This document shows, piece by piece, positions 12,845 to 46,100 of a stretch of DNA of 64,000 nt. Where the stretch lies: NCBI GenBank assembly GCA_964020155.1, contig OZ026557.1:1965001-2029000 (forward strand). Reading direction: 5' to 3'. Position 1 is the stretch's first letter. Each line of letters begins with the position of its first letter. The position numbers were made by a program, and so were the translations under genes. The notes under the pieces are model-generated. The model saw nothing but the letters and a program-made list of their open reading frames with translations, searched no databases and was not told the DNA's origin. This DNA comes from Chondrilla cf. caribensis. Taxonomy: Eukaryota; Porifera; Demospongiae; Chondrillida; Chondrillidae.

Positions 12845-13015
12845 TTGGGCAAAAAAGATGGCCGATTTCAAAGGCCGAGAATTAGAAATTCGGCTAGAAT
12901 TCAAGCGAAACGGCTTCGCCGAACTTTATACCTCCAGCGAAGGGTTTTACAAACCTAAAGTAGACGTCCAAGTATTTTGAGTGCCGGGGAAGGCTTCTGC
13001 GACTCCACTTTTATC
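12845..13015. repeat. GATGGCCGATTTC repeat family (R2), copy in unit 1
   Basis: Segment beginning AAAGATGGCCGATTTCAAAG, with GAATTAGAAATTCGGCTAGA inside. Related copies lie at 13605-13720, 17740-17905, 18495-18615, 49100-49275 and 51086-51860 (the last split by an insertion). Non-coding. Confidence 0.65.
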
Positions 13016-13082
13016 ATTTTTTTATCAAATTGTACACTTAGGACAACTATATATAGCGCAGATACTAATAATAAAATAGATA

Positions 13083-13375
13083 GGTCACGGTAGCCGGTTG
13101 GTCAGGTGACACGACTCTAGGCTCCAGGTCGCGGGTTCGAAACCTCAAAAGGACGGTTTTTTTCTCTGAAAAAAAAGAGCTCACTTCCTGGTGGTCAGTC
13201 GCAATACTCTCTACAAAGAACCGTAGGGGGGAGCTTTGGGACTCGCGGCTGACCTCCCAGCTAGAATAGTGTCTTCTGCATTCGCGGAATGACCAAGTAC
13301 ACAGTATCTGTGGAAAGTCCCTATAAAACCGACCATGGGTTTGTTCGACCCCGCGAGTGGGTGACCTTTTTATTT
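13083..13375 (+). mobile_element. tRNA-derived SINE, copy in unit 1
   Basis: The head has RNA polymerase III box A (TAGCCGGTTGG) and a perfect box B (GGTTCGAAACC) at tRNA-like spacing. A tRNA-unrelated body and a T-rich tail follow. No acceptor stem forms, so this is a SINE rather than a tRNA gene. Confidence 0.7.
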
Positions 13376-15574
13376 TTATTCTTTCAACTCAAGGCCATAA
13401 AACACCCATAACCAATGTACTGTATGTTGTATGCATCATTATACAATCACTACGTGTACCACACAAATGGGGAGCACTATATATAGGCAGCTTATGTACG
13501 ACAATGCAGGAATGATTAACAACAATATTATGTATAGACTAGTGGTAGCTACTAATAAGTGATTAATATTGCTGATTGGGTACTCTAAAATTAATTTTTA
13601 GGGCTTGCTTGAAAAAGGTGCCCTATTTTGAAATTCCAAGAATTAGAAATTGGTCTGGAATTCGGGCATAACGGGTATGCCAAACGTAATAACCTCGAAG
13701 CCCAAAAGGAGATGCCTACGTAGTTCCAGTGTGTGTGTGGAGGGGGGAGGGGGAATACTTGTTGGTTTGGAGAGTTTGGTATAATAGGATCAGACTTTGA
13801 CCCACGTAACTACCTTTCAATGCACAAAACATAATTAAACAATGCACTAATACACATAATATGAAGTTGTATGCATCAGCATAAATTTATAAAAATCATT
13901 TTAACACACTCACAAAATAAATACATACATACATACGTCTAAAATAGAGATATTCGTAATAATAATTTAATATGCTGTGTGTGTGTGTGTGTGTGTTTGG
14001 GTGTGGGTGCTAAACTATGAAACATTTCATTATGATTGTGGGTAGGTAGGTGAATTACACACAGCAAGTTCAACTCTGGCAGTCAAGGAGGTCATTGACA
14101 ACAGCTCTTATGTGGTTGTTGTGCTTCTTCAACAGCTCCTCGTTCAGGTGGCGATTTGGGAATCCCATGCTCACCAGCCTATCCACGAGGTTAGTGGGTT
14201 CTTTAGGAGGTGCCCACTTTGCCTGTGGAGGTGTGTACTTCTTTGGAAGCTTGAAAGCAGGCGTGGTAGACGTGTTATCACAACTGTCTCCTTCACATTG
14301 GATACCTTCCTGTGTGTTCTCTACTGTAGACTCTTGTTCGAACTCTGGAGTATATTTGGCGGAGTCTCCAACCTGCTGAACGACTTCAACTGAGTCAAGT
14401 ATATTTTGGTCAACCAAATCTGTACAGGCATCCTACGGACAAAACAAGATGGATGAATATAACATCTGGAGAACATACAGTGAGGCAGACACACACACAG
14501 ACAAGTGCTGTAAGGCAGCAAATATGTACATACATACAAACATACGTACCTAAAAGTCCTCATCTGATCCACCTTCGAAAGGGGTGTTGAGGTCATTCTG
14601 TCCACAAATATTCTGGTTGTTATCAACAGGTTCAAGCCAAATGTCCCCAGCTGGGGAGTCCTGTGGGCGGTGATGGACGTGGATGTCCTTGACAAAGTTG
14701 GTGAACGTATTGACCAGACCAGTGGCTATGGTGAGAGGCTCCTTGATGGTGGCCTCACCGAGGGTCATCCTATGAAACTTGAAGTTGCTGGCATCCCTCC
14801 TGGCCTGCTTCGGTGTGGCATTTGGTGAAATACGTGGGCTGGTGTTGTCCGGATTAGGTACTAGTTGGGGAATAGCCTGGGGTGGTCCGTCTGGCGAGGA
14901 CAGCACCTCCCAGTCTGGTAGTCCCCCAATGCTGTCTTCTCCACAAATAGTGTTATTACTGTCGTTGGTCCTGTCCTCGACAGCGTTCTCCTGAGTCTGT
15001 CCAGCAGCAGTGACTGGAGCATTTGGATCAAAGCACGGTGGAATGACAATAACAAATTCATCACTGGAATCTGTAAACAACAACAACAACAACAGATTTT
15101 ACATGATGGCTGTGCACATTAGAGGGTACATACATAGGGTACAAGCACCACAAACGCATTTCTTCTAACACACATTCTCCAATTGGTACACTGATGCATG
15201 TATGTATGCTGTGCTCTTCAGTATGTATATACGTGCACACACAGAGTGCCCAGAGCTATGACAATGTATACATGTGTGCAGCTCACACAAATATCTCACC
15301 CTCCTCATCCGCCAACAAACAAACAGAGATAAATGGATTCATTCCTAGATAACAAGACACATTCCCACAACACCGAGTACACTAGCTGGTAGTACAACGG
15401 TCTCCACACAAAATGGAGCAAAGCCAACTCTCGTCATTCAAATATGAGGATCAGACGTACCCTTGCCCCGAAGGAGAGGTCATTGTCTGTTTCCATTTAT
15501 GATTTTCCTGTTGGCTACAAATGAGAATTGGGATAGTAAAAATGTCAAAAATTGCAAGTTACAAGTAAGTTCAC

Positions 15575-16107
15575 CACACACAGTCACTCACAGCACACTA
15601 CACACAACACTCTACACACTCACACACTACACACAACACTCTACACACTCACAGCACACTACACGCAACACTCTACATACACAGACACTACACACAACAC
15701 TACACACTCACACACAACACTCACAACACACTACACACAACACTCTACATACATAGACACTACACACAGCACTCTACACACTCACTCACAGCACACTACA
15801 CACAGCACACTACACACAGCACTCTATTCACACAGCACTCTATTCACACAGCACTCTACATACACACACACTCACTCACAGCACACTACACACAACACTC
15901 TACATACACACACACTACACACAACACTCTACACACTCACACACAACACTCACAGCACTCTACACACTCACATACAGTCACACTACACTCAACACTCTAC
16001 ATACACACACACTCACACATAGCACTCTACACACTCACACACAGTCACTCACAGCACTCTACACACTCACTCACAGCACACTACACACAGAACTCTACAC
16101 ATCCACT
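15575..16107. repeat. CA-rich minisatellite, copy 2
   Basis: Counterpart of 10635-11340, about 170 bp shorter, in the equivalent intron. Confidence 0.9.
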
Positions 16108-16391
16108 CACTACAAACACCATCTTGGGCTCTAGTAGTTTTACTATCACAAATTGACCAGAATCTGATGCCAAATCACATGGAGTCTTTCCCAAAGTGTT
16201 CTTCCTCTACAATGGAGACCCATAAGCCAAGAGACGCTGGGTGTTGGCGTTAGAAGAGAGGATAATAAGCACATGTGCATGGTGCATACAGAATCTCTAG
16301 ATACGTACATGTATGTATGTACATGTACGTACATACGTAGGTATACACAATATACATACATACAAAGCATACCACGTACGCACCAATGTAC

Positions 16392-16555
16392 AGTTGAACC
16401 TCCTTAACGCGAAATTCTATGGACAATTCCACAATTCCATGCTAAAAGCATTTCATGTTGACAGTACTCACATAATGCGCGTGTACATCAGCTGAAAATG
16501 TAGGGACTTAACAATAATCTTATGCTGTAGAGATTTTGTATTAATAAGGTTCGAC
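16392..16555. mobile_element. pogo/Tigger-like MITE, copy 2
   Basis: Counterpart of 11632-11792. One terminus has drifted (GGTTCGACAGT). Confidence 0.55.
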
Positions 16556-16704
16556 AGTACATATAAATTGTACAATACATTACATACATACATTCATACA
16601 TACGTTGGTACAGGTACACACTTACTTCAACACATCCAAGTAGACCAGACTGAGCAGCCAGATGTAATGGTGTATTCTCATCCTACACAGAATTGAAACG
16701 TGTG

Positions 16705-17309
<605 letters not shown>

Positions 17310-17972
17310 TGTTCAACAGACACACAGACGGATGATAAACATAACTCTTGTCACCGCCAAATCGAAGGCATTCGTTCAGGAAAAGTTTGTGCTCGAACCT
17401 GCCTATATCAGAGGCGTGTCGTTGGAAGGACTGGGTCCCATGTGTTTATTAGGATTAAAGTTCTTCTGTTAACTGGGCTGACCTATCGGATTCTGATGAC
17501 TGCATTTTCCGAAGGATCTCTTTTTCTCCAGGTAATTTCCATTTGGATTCCTTTTTACTGTCAGCTTTCCGTTCTTCTTCGGTTAGTAAAAACTGAAAGA
17601 ACTTCGTTTCCACTGCACCCATCTCCAGTACGCACTGATCATTAGAATCTGTCACGAGTCTTTAGGTAACATAATGTCATAATGTGTTCTTACACGTAAC
17701 TGAAACAGTGAGTTTACGTATGTTATATTTTATATTGGGCAAAAAAGATGGCCGATTTCAAAAGGCCGAGAATTAGAAATTCGGCTAGAATTCAAGCGAA
17801 ACGGCTTCGCCGAACTTTATACCTCCAGCGAAGGGTTTTACAAATCTAAAGTAGACGTCCAAGTATTTTGAGTGCTGGGGAAGGCTTCTGCGACTCCACT
17901 TTTATCATTTTTTATCAAATTGTACACTTAGGACAACTATATATAGCGCAGATACTAATAATAAAATAGATA

Positions 17973-18265
17973 GGTCACGGTAGCCGGTTGGTCAGGTGAC
18001 ACGACTCTAGGCTCCAGGTCGCGGGTTCGAAACCTCAAAAGGACGGTTTTTTTCTCTGAAAAAAAAGAGCTCACTTCCTGGTGGTCAGTCGCAATACTCT
18101 CTACAAAGAACCGTAGGGGGGAGCTTTGGGACTCGCGGCTGACCTCCCAGCTAGAATAGTGTCTTCTGCATTCGCGGAATGACCAAGTACACAGTATCTG
18201 TGGAAAGTCCCTATAAAACCGACCATGGGTTTGTTCGACCCCGCGAGTGGGTGACCTTTTTATTT
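17973..18265 (+). mobile_element. tRNA-derived SINE, copy in unit 2
   Basis: Virtually identical to 13083-13375 (box A and box B conserved). It was duplicated with the unit rather than inserted independently. Confidence 0.7.
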
Positions 18266-18724
18266 TTATTCTTTCAACTCAAGGCCATAAACCACCCATA
18301 ACCAATGCACTGTATGTTGTATACATCATTATACAATCACTATGTGTACCACACAAATGGGGAGCATTATAGGGAACATATATATGTACGACAATGCAGG
18401 AATGATTAACAACAATATTATGTATAGACTAGTGGTAGCTACTAATAAGTGATTATTATTGCTGATTGGGTACTCTAAAATTAATTTTTAGGGGTTGCTT
18501 GAAAAAGATGCCCTATTTTGAAATTCCAAGAATTAGAAATTGGTCTGGAATTCGGGCATAATGGGTATGCCAAACGTAATAACCTCGAAGCCCAAAAAGA
18601 GATGCCTAAGTAGTTTCAGTGTGTGTGTGGGGGGGGGGGGATACTTGTTGGTTTGGAGAGTTTGGTGTAATAGGATCAGACTTTGACCCACGTAACTACC
18701 TTTCAATGCACAAAACATAATCAA

Positions 18725-19291
18725 ACTAGGTGTGCACTACGTGCAGAACCTCTCTTTGGAAGAAAAGTATGGTCTAGTCTACATATACGTACATATCTTC
18801 ATTTGAACAATTGTATTGTAACACTAGGCAGTTTTTAAAAGAAAAAAAAAGAAAAAATAACAGTCACTCGCATACCCACAAGCAAATGCCATGACGTCAT
18901 ATGTTATTTGCAAATGGCTGACAAGATGGACGTCAGCCATTTGCAAATAACATATGACGTCATGGCATTTGCTTGTGGGCCAGCCATGATGACATCCATC
19001 TTGTCAGCCATTGTGAGTTGCCTTTTCTTACGCGTTGTGCAAACTCCAGCTTGTCTGTACAAACGTTTGTTACTTTATTTCGTAGCACGCCGATGCCCGC
19101 TAACATCAGTATTGACCAATATAGAATTTCGTTCACGAGCACTTTGAAACTCTCGGTGAAAGAAAGTACAAATGGGACAAAAACTAGAATTTTTAACCCG
19201 GAAACTAATCAAATGAGTGGGCACCAACTCTGGGCACCCCTATGCGACGGAAACAGATAACCTCGCGGTATAAACCGCTCGGTAATAATAT
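18725..19291 (-). mobile_element. R1-B element (inverted) containing a 48-bp perfect palindrome
   Basis: Reverse complement of parts of 5336-6143, from AGGTGTGCACTACGTGCAGA to ACCGCTCGGTAATAATA. Its left part contains a perfect inverted repeat, 18875-18922 and 18932-18979, around a 9-nt spacer. Confidence 0.75.
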
Positions 19292-19587
19292 TTGCAGAGC
19301 TATTCACCAGTGAGCACATCCTCTTGAAGTTATAAAGAGCATGTGAATCAAACCACAAAATTTAGATAAAATAATTTTGATGGTAAAATATGATGATTTC
19401 AATGTCTATTATTCACAACAACACAAAATTATATTATTTACAATTTATATGCTTGTACCGCACACCCAAGCAGTACATACACAGAATAATACAAAAATAC
19501 ACTACTGTACTGGAATAAGTGCTATCACAATGTTATAATTCTCCAATGACCATTCATGAAACATGATTGCACGACTTTTTCACAATT

Positions 19588-23710
<4,123 letters not shown>

Positions 23711-25399
23711 GTTCTGTGATCTGTACAAGGTAAAACAGGGTAACAGTGGGAGATTAGCCCCTCGAGGCCATCCTTACTTGAACACAATGAAACTCAGTCT
23801 TAAAACTAACTTTGCTATTTGGGTATGAGGTACTGTGGACAGTGGTATACAGTGAATACTTGTTAATCCGCTGCAATTTGTTTTCAAAGAATTTGGTGGA
23901 TTAATGAGTTTGGCGGATTAAGAGGATATTCATTGGTACTTGTACATTATATATTGGTATTGGGAAATTGCGGCAGAATAAAAGGTTTGGTGGATAAAGT
24001 GGCGGCAGATTAACAAAAATTCACTGCATAGCCATACTAACAACATTAATGACACCTGATTTGATGTAGCACAGATCAATTGATATACACTAGATTCCAC
24101 TGGACTGCTTTGTCCCATGGTTCTGTGCAAGTTGGCAAATGAATGGTGTCTTTGAGGTGTGTCAGTGTGAATATTTCAGTGCTACACCAAATAAGGTGTG
24201 TGTAATACAGACTTCACAGTATCTGGCACCAAACAAGTAGCATTGTGGTCTAACACTTGTCCCTCATGAGGAAGTAAGAATGGCCCACAGACATATCTAC
24301 AACTGATAACTGTGAACACTATTAATACTGAGTTGTTGATGTGGGTTCAACTAGTACATTAGTGATTTCTGTATCTGAAGACACATAACCACAGCTCAAT
24401 AACAACTAGGACTAATGCTAGCCAATACAGTTATCCGCGGGGACGGGGAATCATTTTACTCTCCCACTCTACATTGTATTATAGGTCTCTTAATCGAGTC
24501 AGTATCAATTTTATTAATAACACAAGATACACACACGGCAGCTAACATTGTCAAGTCATAGACTACATACACGTCAAATTGAAATCTCCTAGAAACCAGT
24601 AGTCTCAGAACACATACGCGCACTCACATAACCACAAACAGAGACACGTAACCAACCACTAACAACAGGTGAACTATGGTCATTTGTTCGCGAGCCTATT
24701 GGTATGCTTATATACATTATCTCCATGTTTTATGTGAAAGATACACGAGTACATACACGTTTTAGCTGGATGCACAAGGCAGTTACTCACCCGTACGATA
24801 TAAGTGAAACCGATAGAGAATAAAGAGGGTAAGTGAACGAAGCACTGGAAATGAAACTGTTTGTATACGTTAACGCCAACTAACGCAGATTACCGAGAAT
24901 GACGTAATAATATTAATACCTTAAGTACAGTGGGTGAAAATGAATTATAGCACATACAATAGACAAGACCATTAATGGTGCCTTAAAACGTACGCGTACG
25001 TATCCTTTATACATACGACGCAATTATATAACTATTGCGTCTTTATTCAGAGTCAGTGTCCTTGAATAGAGGTTCCTCTGATCCGTAATTGTTATATTAG
25101 CTATCCAAGCAAGGTCAAAACATGAACAAAAATAGCACTGCAGATCAAACATACAGGTATTAAACATGATAAAGCATTAGGCACATTATAATAAACCTAA
25201 AACTCCACGATTACATGTTAGATTACATATTATGGCCATGGATTATTAAGCATGGCTGTAAGTACTAAGTATGTGTGATTAGTAATGACTATGTGGTATA
25301 TAGTACTGTATATGGCAGCAACATCATGAACAATAATTTTTGGATGAAGGTTTAAGAAACTCTCTCACTATGAACACAAGAGCATGGAACATATCATGA
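23711..25399. other. Intergenic stretch between EFHD2-like and receptor genes
   Basis: It contains a pogo-like MITE (23850-24026) and, from about 24845, the 3' flank that is duplicated at about 42592 behind the short receptor. No exon-like segment was recognised. Confidence 0.6.
23850..24026. mobile_element. pogo/Tigger-like MITE
   Basis: CAGTGAATACTTGTTAATCC at one end and GATTAACAAAAATTCACTG at the other, flanked by TA/CATA. GGCGGATTAA motifs lie inside. Non-coding. Confidence 0.55.
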
Positions 25400-40383
<14,984 letters not shown>

Positions 40384-40839
40384 CAAAAAGCAGCGATCAA
40401 TGAAATCAAATGGCGTAAAATGTAAATCAACGGACAGCTCTGTAACTGCTGGGGGTATTCAACGGTTCCGGACTACAAAATTTAAAATAACAATAAAATG
40501 ACATTGTATGTTACACGAACATGCATACATAAATAAATTGGACGACTGGCCAGTGCGCTGGAATGCACACGATAGGACTATGTATACAAAAGGGTAGTGC
40601 TTGTCAAAGCTGCGAATTGACCGGGTCTGATAAAATGGACGAAGGACCAATAGCTATAGGCCTACACGAACAAAAGTAACACGCAAACACATAAACAGAC
40701 ACTCAACCCCCGCGTTATTCTTACAGTCCAATGCACTTACTTGATCGGATACGGACTATACATTCCAAATTTGTAGCAATATTCGCTCAATTGTGCAATT
40801 GGTTAAATTTTGTCAGGGAGATAAGGGCACGAATTATTC

Positions 40840-40880
40840 AACCCTGCATCCGCCATAATGAAAATATGGCGGATCGAGGG
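40840..40880. promoter_or_regulatory. Conserved palindromic ATGGCGG site upstream of the long receptor
   Basis: TCCGCCATA, 7-nt spacer, TATGGCGGA: a 9-bp inverted repeat about 470 bp upstream of the long receptor ATG. It is preserved with its flanks at 47290-47330 upstream of the short receptor. ATGGCGG is a YY1-type core, so paired YY1-like sites at a core promoter are possible. There is no functional evidence. Confidence 0.4.
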
Positions 40881-41104
40881 TTGGCTTCGTCTATAACAAA
40901 GACGAAATTTAAATTGCGGCGCTTTATCCCCGTGGAACAGTTCCATATGATATTCATTGACTCTCTGTATTATACTTTTTATTTCAACTTCCGGTATATA
41001 TGTATAATATACATATTATATTTACATGCTCATGCTCATTTTGCAGTTTTTCTCATATGCAAAGAAAAATAAGGGCACATTTGTGTTTGATGTCAATGAA
41101 TGCA

Positions 41105-41930
41105 GTTAATCATTACACGTGGGTAGCATTCCAGTACTTACATCACCGCTCCCAGTAGTGAGTGCTATGAGACTCAGTTTCTTACAAGAGATCACCAACA
41201 ACTCACATGCAGAGTCAGACAAATTTGTGAAACTACAAAAAATTGAATAAACGGTGTAATTATTGTGATTGTGGAGACGCACACATGCACATTACACATG
41301 CAGTACCAATACACTCAAATAATAGAACAGATACTTTGGTACTATTAAAAGTTCATTACAGAGAGACCTGTGACTCTAACATGTTGTGCTTGTGTACATA
41401 CATAAGCACACATCACAGTCATTGTGTCCAGTGTAGGTGGAATGTGTGTTGAGGAGTAGATTTGTGATGCTTCTGTAGTATGTTATGAATTTACGAGGCT
41501 TCTGCAATATGTTATGAATTTGTGAGGCTTCTGTTTACATAAAGTGTTTACCCTTCATCACTTCACTGCATCAGCAAACACCTCTATGACTTGGTGTTCC
41601 CTACAGTATTATCTAATATCCTGGACTTTGTGAAGTAGGTCTTGGTGTGTCTGTGTAGCATATTTCAAAGATATACACAGTTCTGAGCCAATGAGGAACT
41701 AGTTCTTTCATCTCTAAACTCAAAGGTCACTGTGTTACTGTAAGTACAGATGCATGAGTAACTAGTAAGTGCATAGTGTCCAAGTATAAAAACAGAGATA
41801 GATTAACTGTATACTGTAGCTCTGAAATACGTACATATGGTAATTGTAGTTATGTGTGCATACGTACGTATGTACATATACATAATATGAATAAAACACA
41901 GGTACATATACACAAGTTACAATGCATGTA
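41105..41930. repeat. Duplicated 5'-flank block, upstream of the long receptor
   Basis: Matches 49285-50165 closely (for example around CATCACCGCTCCCAGTAGTG). No exon-like segment is seen inside. Confidence 0.85.
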
Positions 41931-42030
41931 CTGTAAGTGAAGCATGTACAGTATGCACAAAATTAGATACTTTACGTTCCATCATCTTGTTGCTTACCCC
42001 CAGTTGATGTTCACATATACCTAAAATGGG

Positions 42031-42415
42031 ATGAACCATCTTCAGATGAGGTCCCAGGTTGGTACCGCTACATGCCAAGTCACAAAATACCTCCCTGACA
42101 GATTTACAGAAGTCCACTATCCAAATGGCACCTCTGAAGTTGTAAACCTCCACTCCAACCAGTGGCATTTAGCTAAAGACTGCTCCAAACAATACATAAT
42201 CAGATCGAGGATTGCAATTTTCCTTTTGCCAAAGTTAGAGAGAAACTCCTAGACACAAAATTTTTCTCTACAGGTTTCCACAGAGTCAAAGGGTATTGCC
42301 ACGACCTGAGTCTAATCTCATCAAACCAAAATGAGCACACGCCCACCCTCAACCTTATTGACCTCCAGTGTCTTGATCTCCAACGAGTACGTAGTATGAT
42401 CCTACATAACACTTA
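42031..42415 (+). other. Unrecognised exon-like plus-strand fragment
   Basis: Two open segments follow each other. The first contains YLPDRFTEVHYPNGTSEVVN. The second, after a CTCTACAG acceptor near 42272, contains GYCHDLSLISSNQNEHTPTL and a stop near 42415. The composition looks protein-like, perhaps a transposon-derived or lost-gene fragment. I recognise no family. Confidence 0.25.
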
Positions 42416-42591
42416 ACAATATTATAATTCGAATCACCGAATATCATTGCCAAGATTCTTGGCATTAGCATTTCAGTGGTGGATGGTCACGTGCTCAGGT
42501 GTGAACTGATCACAATTTCGGCTAGACTGTCCCTTCCCTTTCCCGTCCATCGGCGCCTCTTAGGGACCGGAAGGTCTAGCTAGCTAGACTA

Positions 42592-43109
42592 CTGGAAATA
42601 AAACTGCTAACGCTAACTAACACAGATTACCGAGAATGACATAATAATGCCATAAGTACAGTGGGTGAAAATAAATTATAGTACACACAATGGACAAAAT
42701 AAGACAATTTATTTTTGGTGCCTTTTACATACAATTTATGTAACTATTGTGTTCTTGATCAGAATGTCTTGAACAGAGGTTCCTCTGATCCGTAATTGTT
42801 ATAATTTTTATTATCCAAGCAAATTTAATAAAAACATGAGCAATATCACTTCAGATCAAACATACAGGTATTAAACATAATAATGCATTAGGCAAAATTA
42901 CCTAACACTCCATGATTACATATGTTAGATTACATAAAGGCCATGGATTATTACATAATCTTTGATTATGCATGGCAGTAACAACTAAGTGAGATTAGTA
43001 ATGAGTATGATAATAATAGTATGGTAGCAATAATATCAGGAACATTAATTTTTAGATGAATTAAAGAAACCTTCTCACTATGAACACAAGAACATGGAAC
43101 ATATCATGA
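42592..43109. repeat. Duplicated 3' flank of the receptor genes
   Basis: Collinear with about 24845-25399 (shared landmarks ACGCAGATTACCGAGAATGA-like and GAGGTTCCTCTGATCCGTAA). The tandem duplication therefore extends beyond the coding region. Confidence 0.85.
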
Positions 43110-46100
43110 TCAATCTGCAGTCTTCATTTCTTCACTGCTTGAATCATAGTCAATGCTTTCATATGCATTCTCCTCGGCAACCGGAGCGAGTGGACCAGAT
43201 GAAAGTTGTGAAGCTCGTTGGACAGGTGGACCAGATCTTACAGGAGGTACTAGTTGATCAGGTGGACGAGAGAGAGCCTGTTGGACCAGCGGATCAGGTG
43301 GACCAGTTGGACCCGGTGGACCCAGTGGTACAGACTGCTCAACCGTTTCCTCCCCACCTGCAATTGACACATATTCATAGCCATCCCTGGATTCTGATTT
43401 TGCAGACAAAATCATCCTAATCTTTTCTTCATAGTGTACTTTCAGACGAAGGGTACTTTCCTCTGTAGCAGTGAAACCAGTTAAAGCCATGACAATATTG
43501 TGATCACATTTAATTATTTATTATTTAGCATAATATTATAATAATTCTGAAATCATTCTTATCGAAATGTCATTTTTGCATAATTGTGTTTCATTAGGAA
43601 TAAGAACTGAGACAGTTACTCACATGTGTCTGAGTGGATAAGTGCAGAAACTATGCACATTTTATGTACACATATAAGTATATTATATTCATACATATTT
43701 ATTTTGTGCATGTGTGTGTTTATATTATATTATATTTGTGTGTATGTGCATGCTTGTAGGTGCTGTGTGCACACATGCGTGCATGCGTGTGTGTTTACAT
43801 TAACTCACGTGCACGGTAACCATGGCAACAAGTAACAACGACAAAAAGGATCCCCAGAAGGAGCAGGAGGAGACCACATCCACCAATCACACCAGACAAC
43901 TGATAAATGTCGGCAACTGTGTCAACACCAGGTGAGTCAGAAGAGGGTTCTGCAGTTGGAGAACGAAACAGATTGTAAAAATGCTATTATAATATTCGCA
44001 TTAACAATATTGCACCTTCGAATTCATAGTCATTGCAATGATGATTTATGGCTTATGTTACGTTGTACATATGTGTGTATTTGTGTGTGTGCACGCACGT
44101 GTGTGTGTGTGCGCATGTGTGTGTATTTGTGAATGTGTGGGTGTATGTGTGTTTGTGTGTGTGTGTGCGTTGTATGCTGGTGTATGTGTGTGTGTTGTAT
44201 GCTGGTGTATGTGTGTGTGTGAGTATAGAATATAATGTATATGTGTTAGTTCCGTGGAAATATATTATTTAAATGTGTGTTTGCTAGTGTATTATACATT
44301 CAAGCACCTCATAGTTTACCATGGGATTGTACATACTGCAACACCTCTCCCCTTCCTAAAGGCAGGTACTGTATCATAATGAACTGGTCTTCAGAGTTGA
44401 ATTATCGATAATATCATTATTATGTCAAATTTGTATGTGGTAATGTGCATCATAAAGAAATGCAGAGGAGACACTATTGAAACAGCATTTAACATCCCCA
44501 TTTCAATGTGTATCTCTGAAACAGGAATCCAACAAGGTCTCAAGGTTTTTTTTTTACATGTGCACTATGAAATAAGCGTGCAGCTGTGAGTAGAGTTAAA
44601 CTGCGAAACATGACATACAGTCATTCAGTACCTGATGCTATGTGCAGTAACTCCATGTGGTGATAAAAGAATCCATTGGTGGCAGTGTCACCGCTGATTG
44701 TCAAAGTCACATTCCCAACTGTACCAACTGGTGGTACAATACATTGTGTTATCTTAGGATTGAGGTAGGTGGCAGTCACAGATGTGCCATCAAATGAACA
44801 GGTTATCACATCTGATTCGGACAGAAGGCAAGGTTCGGAGACAGTTATGTTCAAGGTGGTATCTCCAACCTCACTAATTATCTGAGGTGTGACATTCATC
44901 ACATCACATTGTCCTGCATGAGAAAAGATTGATATAAACAGTACATCACATGTCAAATTTACATTATCTTTCAACTCATCTCGTACCCACAGTCATAATA
45001 GTATTATTTTTCTCACACTTTTCAAGTAAACATGAAAATATTTGCTGGGTATACATTATGTGAGACAAATTTGTGATGGGATTACATGTAATGTAAGGTT
45101 GCATGGAAGTTTACCATTTTCATGGTTTTAGGCTTTACGGACAAACAAACAACAACAATCATGTGCAAATGTACCTTTAAGCTGAGCGGTATCAGATGTT
45201 ACCATATTGACAGGATTGTCTGCAGTGCAGGAGTAGTTCCCGTAGTCTTCAAGTTGCAGCGATGTCAGTGTCAGTGATGATGTATTGCTGTCAATGATGC
45301 GGCCGTCATCCATCAAGAACTCCCCGTTACGATACCACTTGTACGTTATCGGCTGAGATCCAGCAACAGTGCAGTTGAAGCTAACAACATCTCCAACTGT
45401 TGCTCTCTTGTCAACTGGACCTTTTACTAGAATTACGCTTACTGTTATGGTGGGTTGAAAAATAATTTAATAGTAAATAATATTTCAAAACCATGATTAA
45501 AAATTAAATATTATTAATATTAATTATTGTCATAAATTATAGCATAGGGCTTGGAAATGTAATGGATTACGTTTTACATCAATACACTTGTAACCTTTTG
45601 GGGATTGATGGGTATGTATGTGTAAATAATTATTAGTAAAACCTAATTATGACCAACCTATCACGTTGGTGCTGTTCCGTCCCTTACTGGCTGGATTAGT
45701 CACAGTACATGTGTAATGACCACCATCTGAAGCTGTGAGGTGGGAGAGCTGCAGTATAGGATCAGTTTCTCCCTGGAGGTCAGTACCGTCGTGGGACCAC
45801 TGGAAGGTATTTCCCGGACCACCTTCTGATGAGCAACTTAAAGTAACCAAGTCGGACTGGTTGGCAAGAACCATGATGGGAGGAGTGACAGTCACCAACA
45901 TTTCTGGCAATACTGTGAAAGAATAATAACATTAATATGACTTCAACATGTGTGAATCTGTACATTATATTATGTATAGACAAAAATTTGCCATTAACGT
46001 TGTTTAATATTCACAACCACTACCATGCACATTGGGATGGGTTAATGGTTTACAGCACTCACTAAATGATGTAGTATGGACTAATAGACTAAGTATAGAA

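Larger units (their letters stand above)
8537..13787. repeat. Tandem segmental duplication, copy 1
   Basis: The unit begins ATAGGATCAGACTTTGACCC. The same start recurs at about 13786 and again, truncated, at about 18670. Exons, introns, minisatellites and the SINE are collinear with copy 2. Local differences are indels, microsatellite length, and a non-homologous patch at 9712-10375 against 15000-15320. Confidence 0.9.

Noticed and set aside
13083..13156. Candidate tRNA gene (and its copy at 17973)
   Set aside because: Box A and box B are present, but no 7-bp acceptor stem forms and a long non-tRNA body follows. Treated as a SINE.
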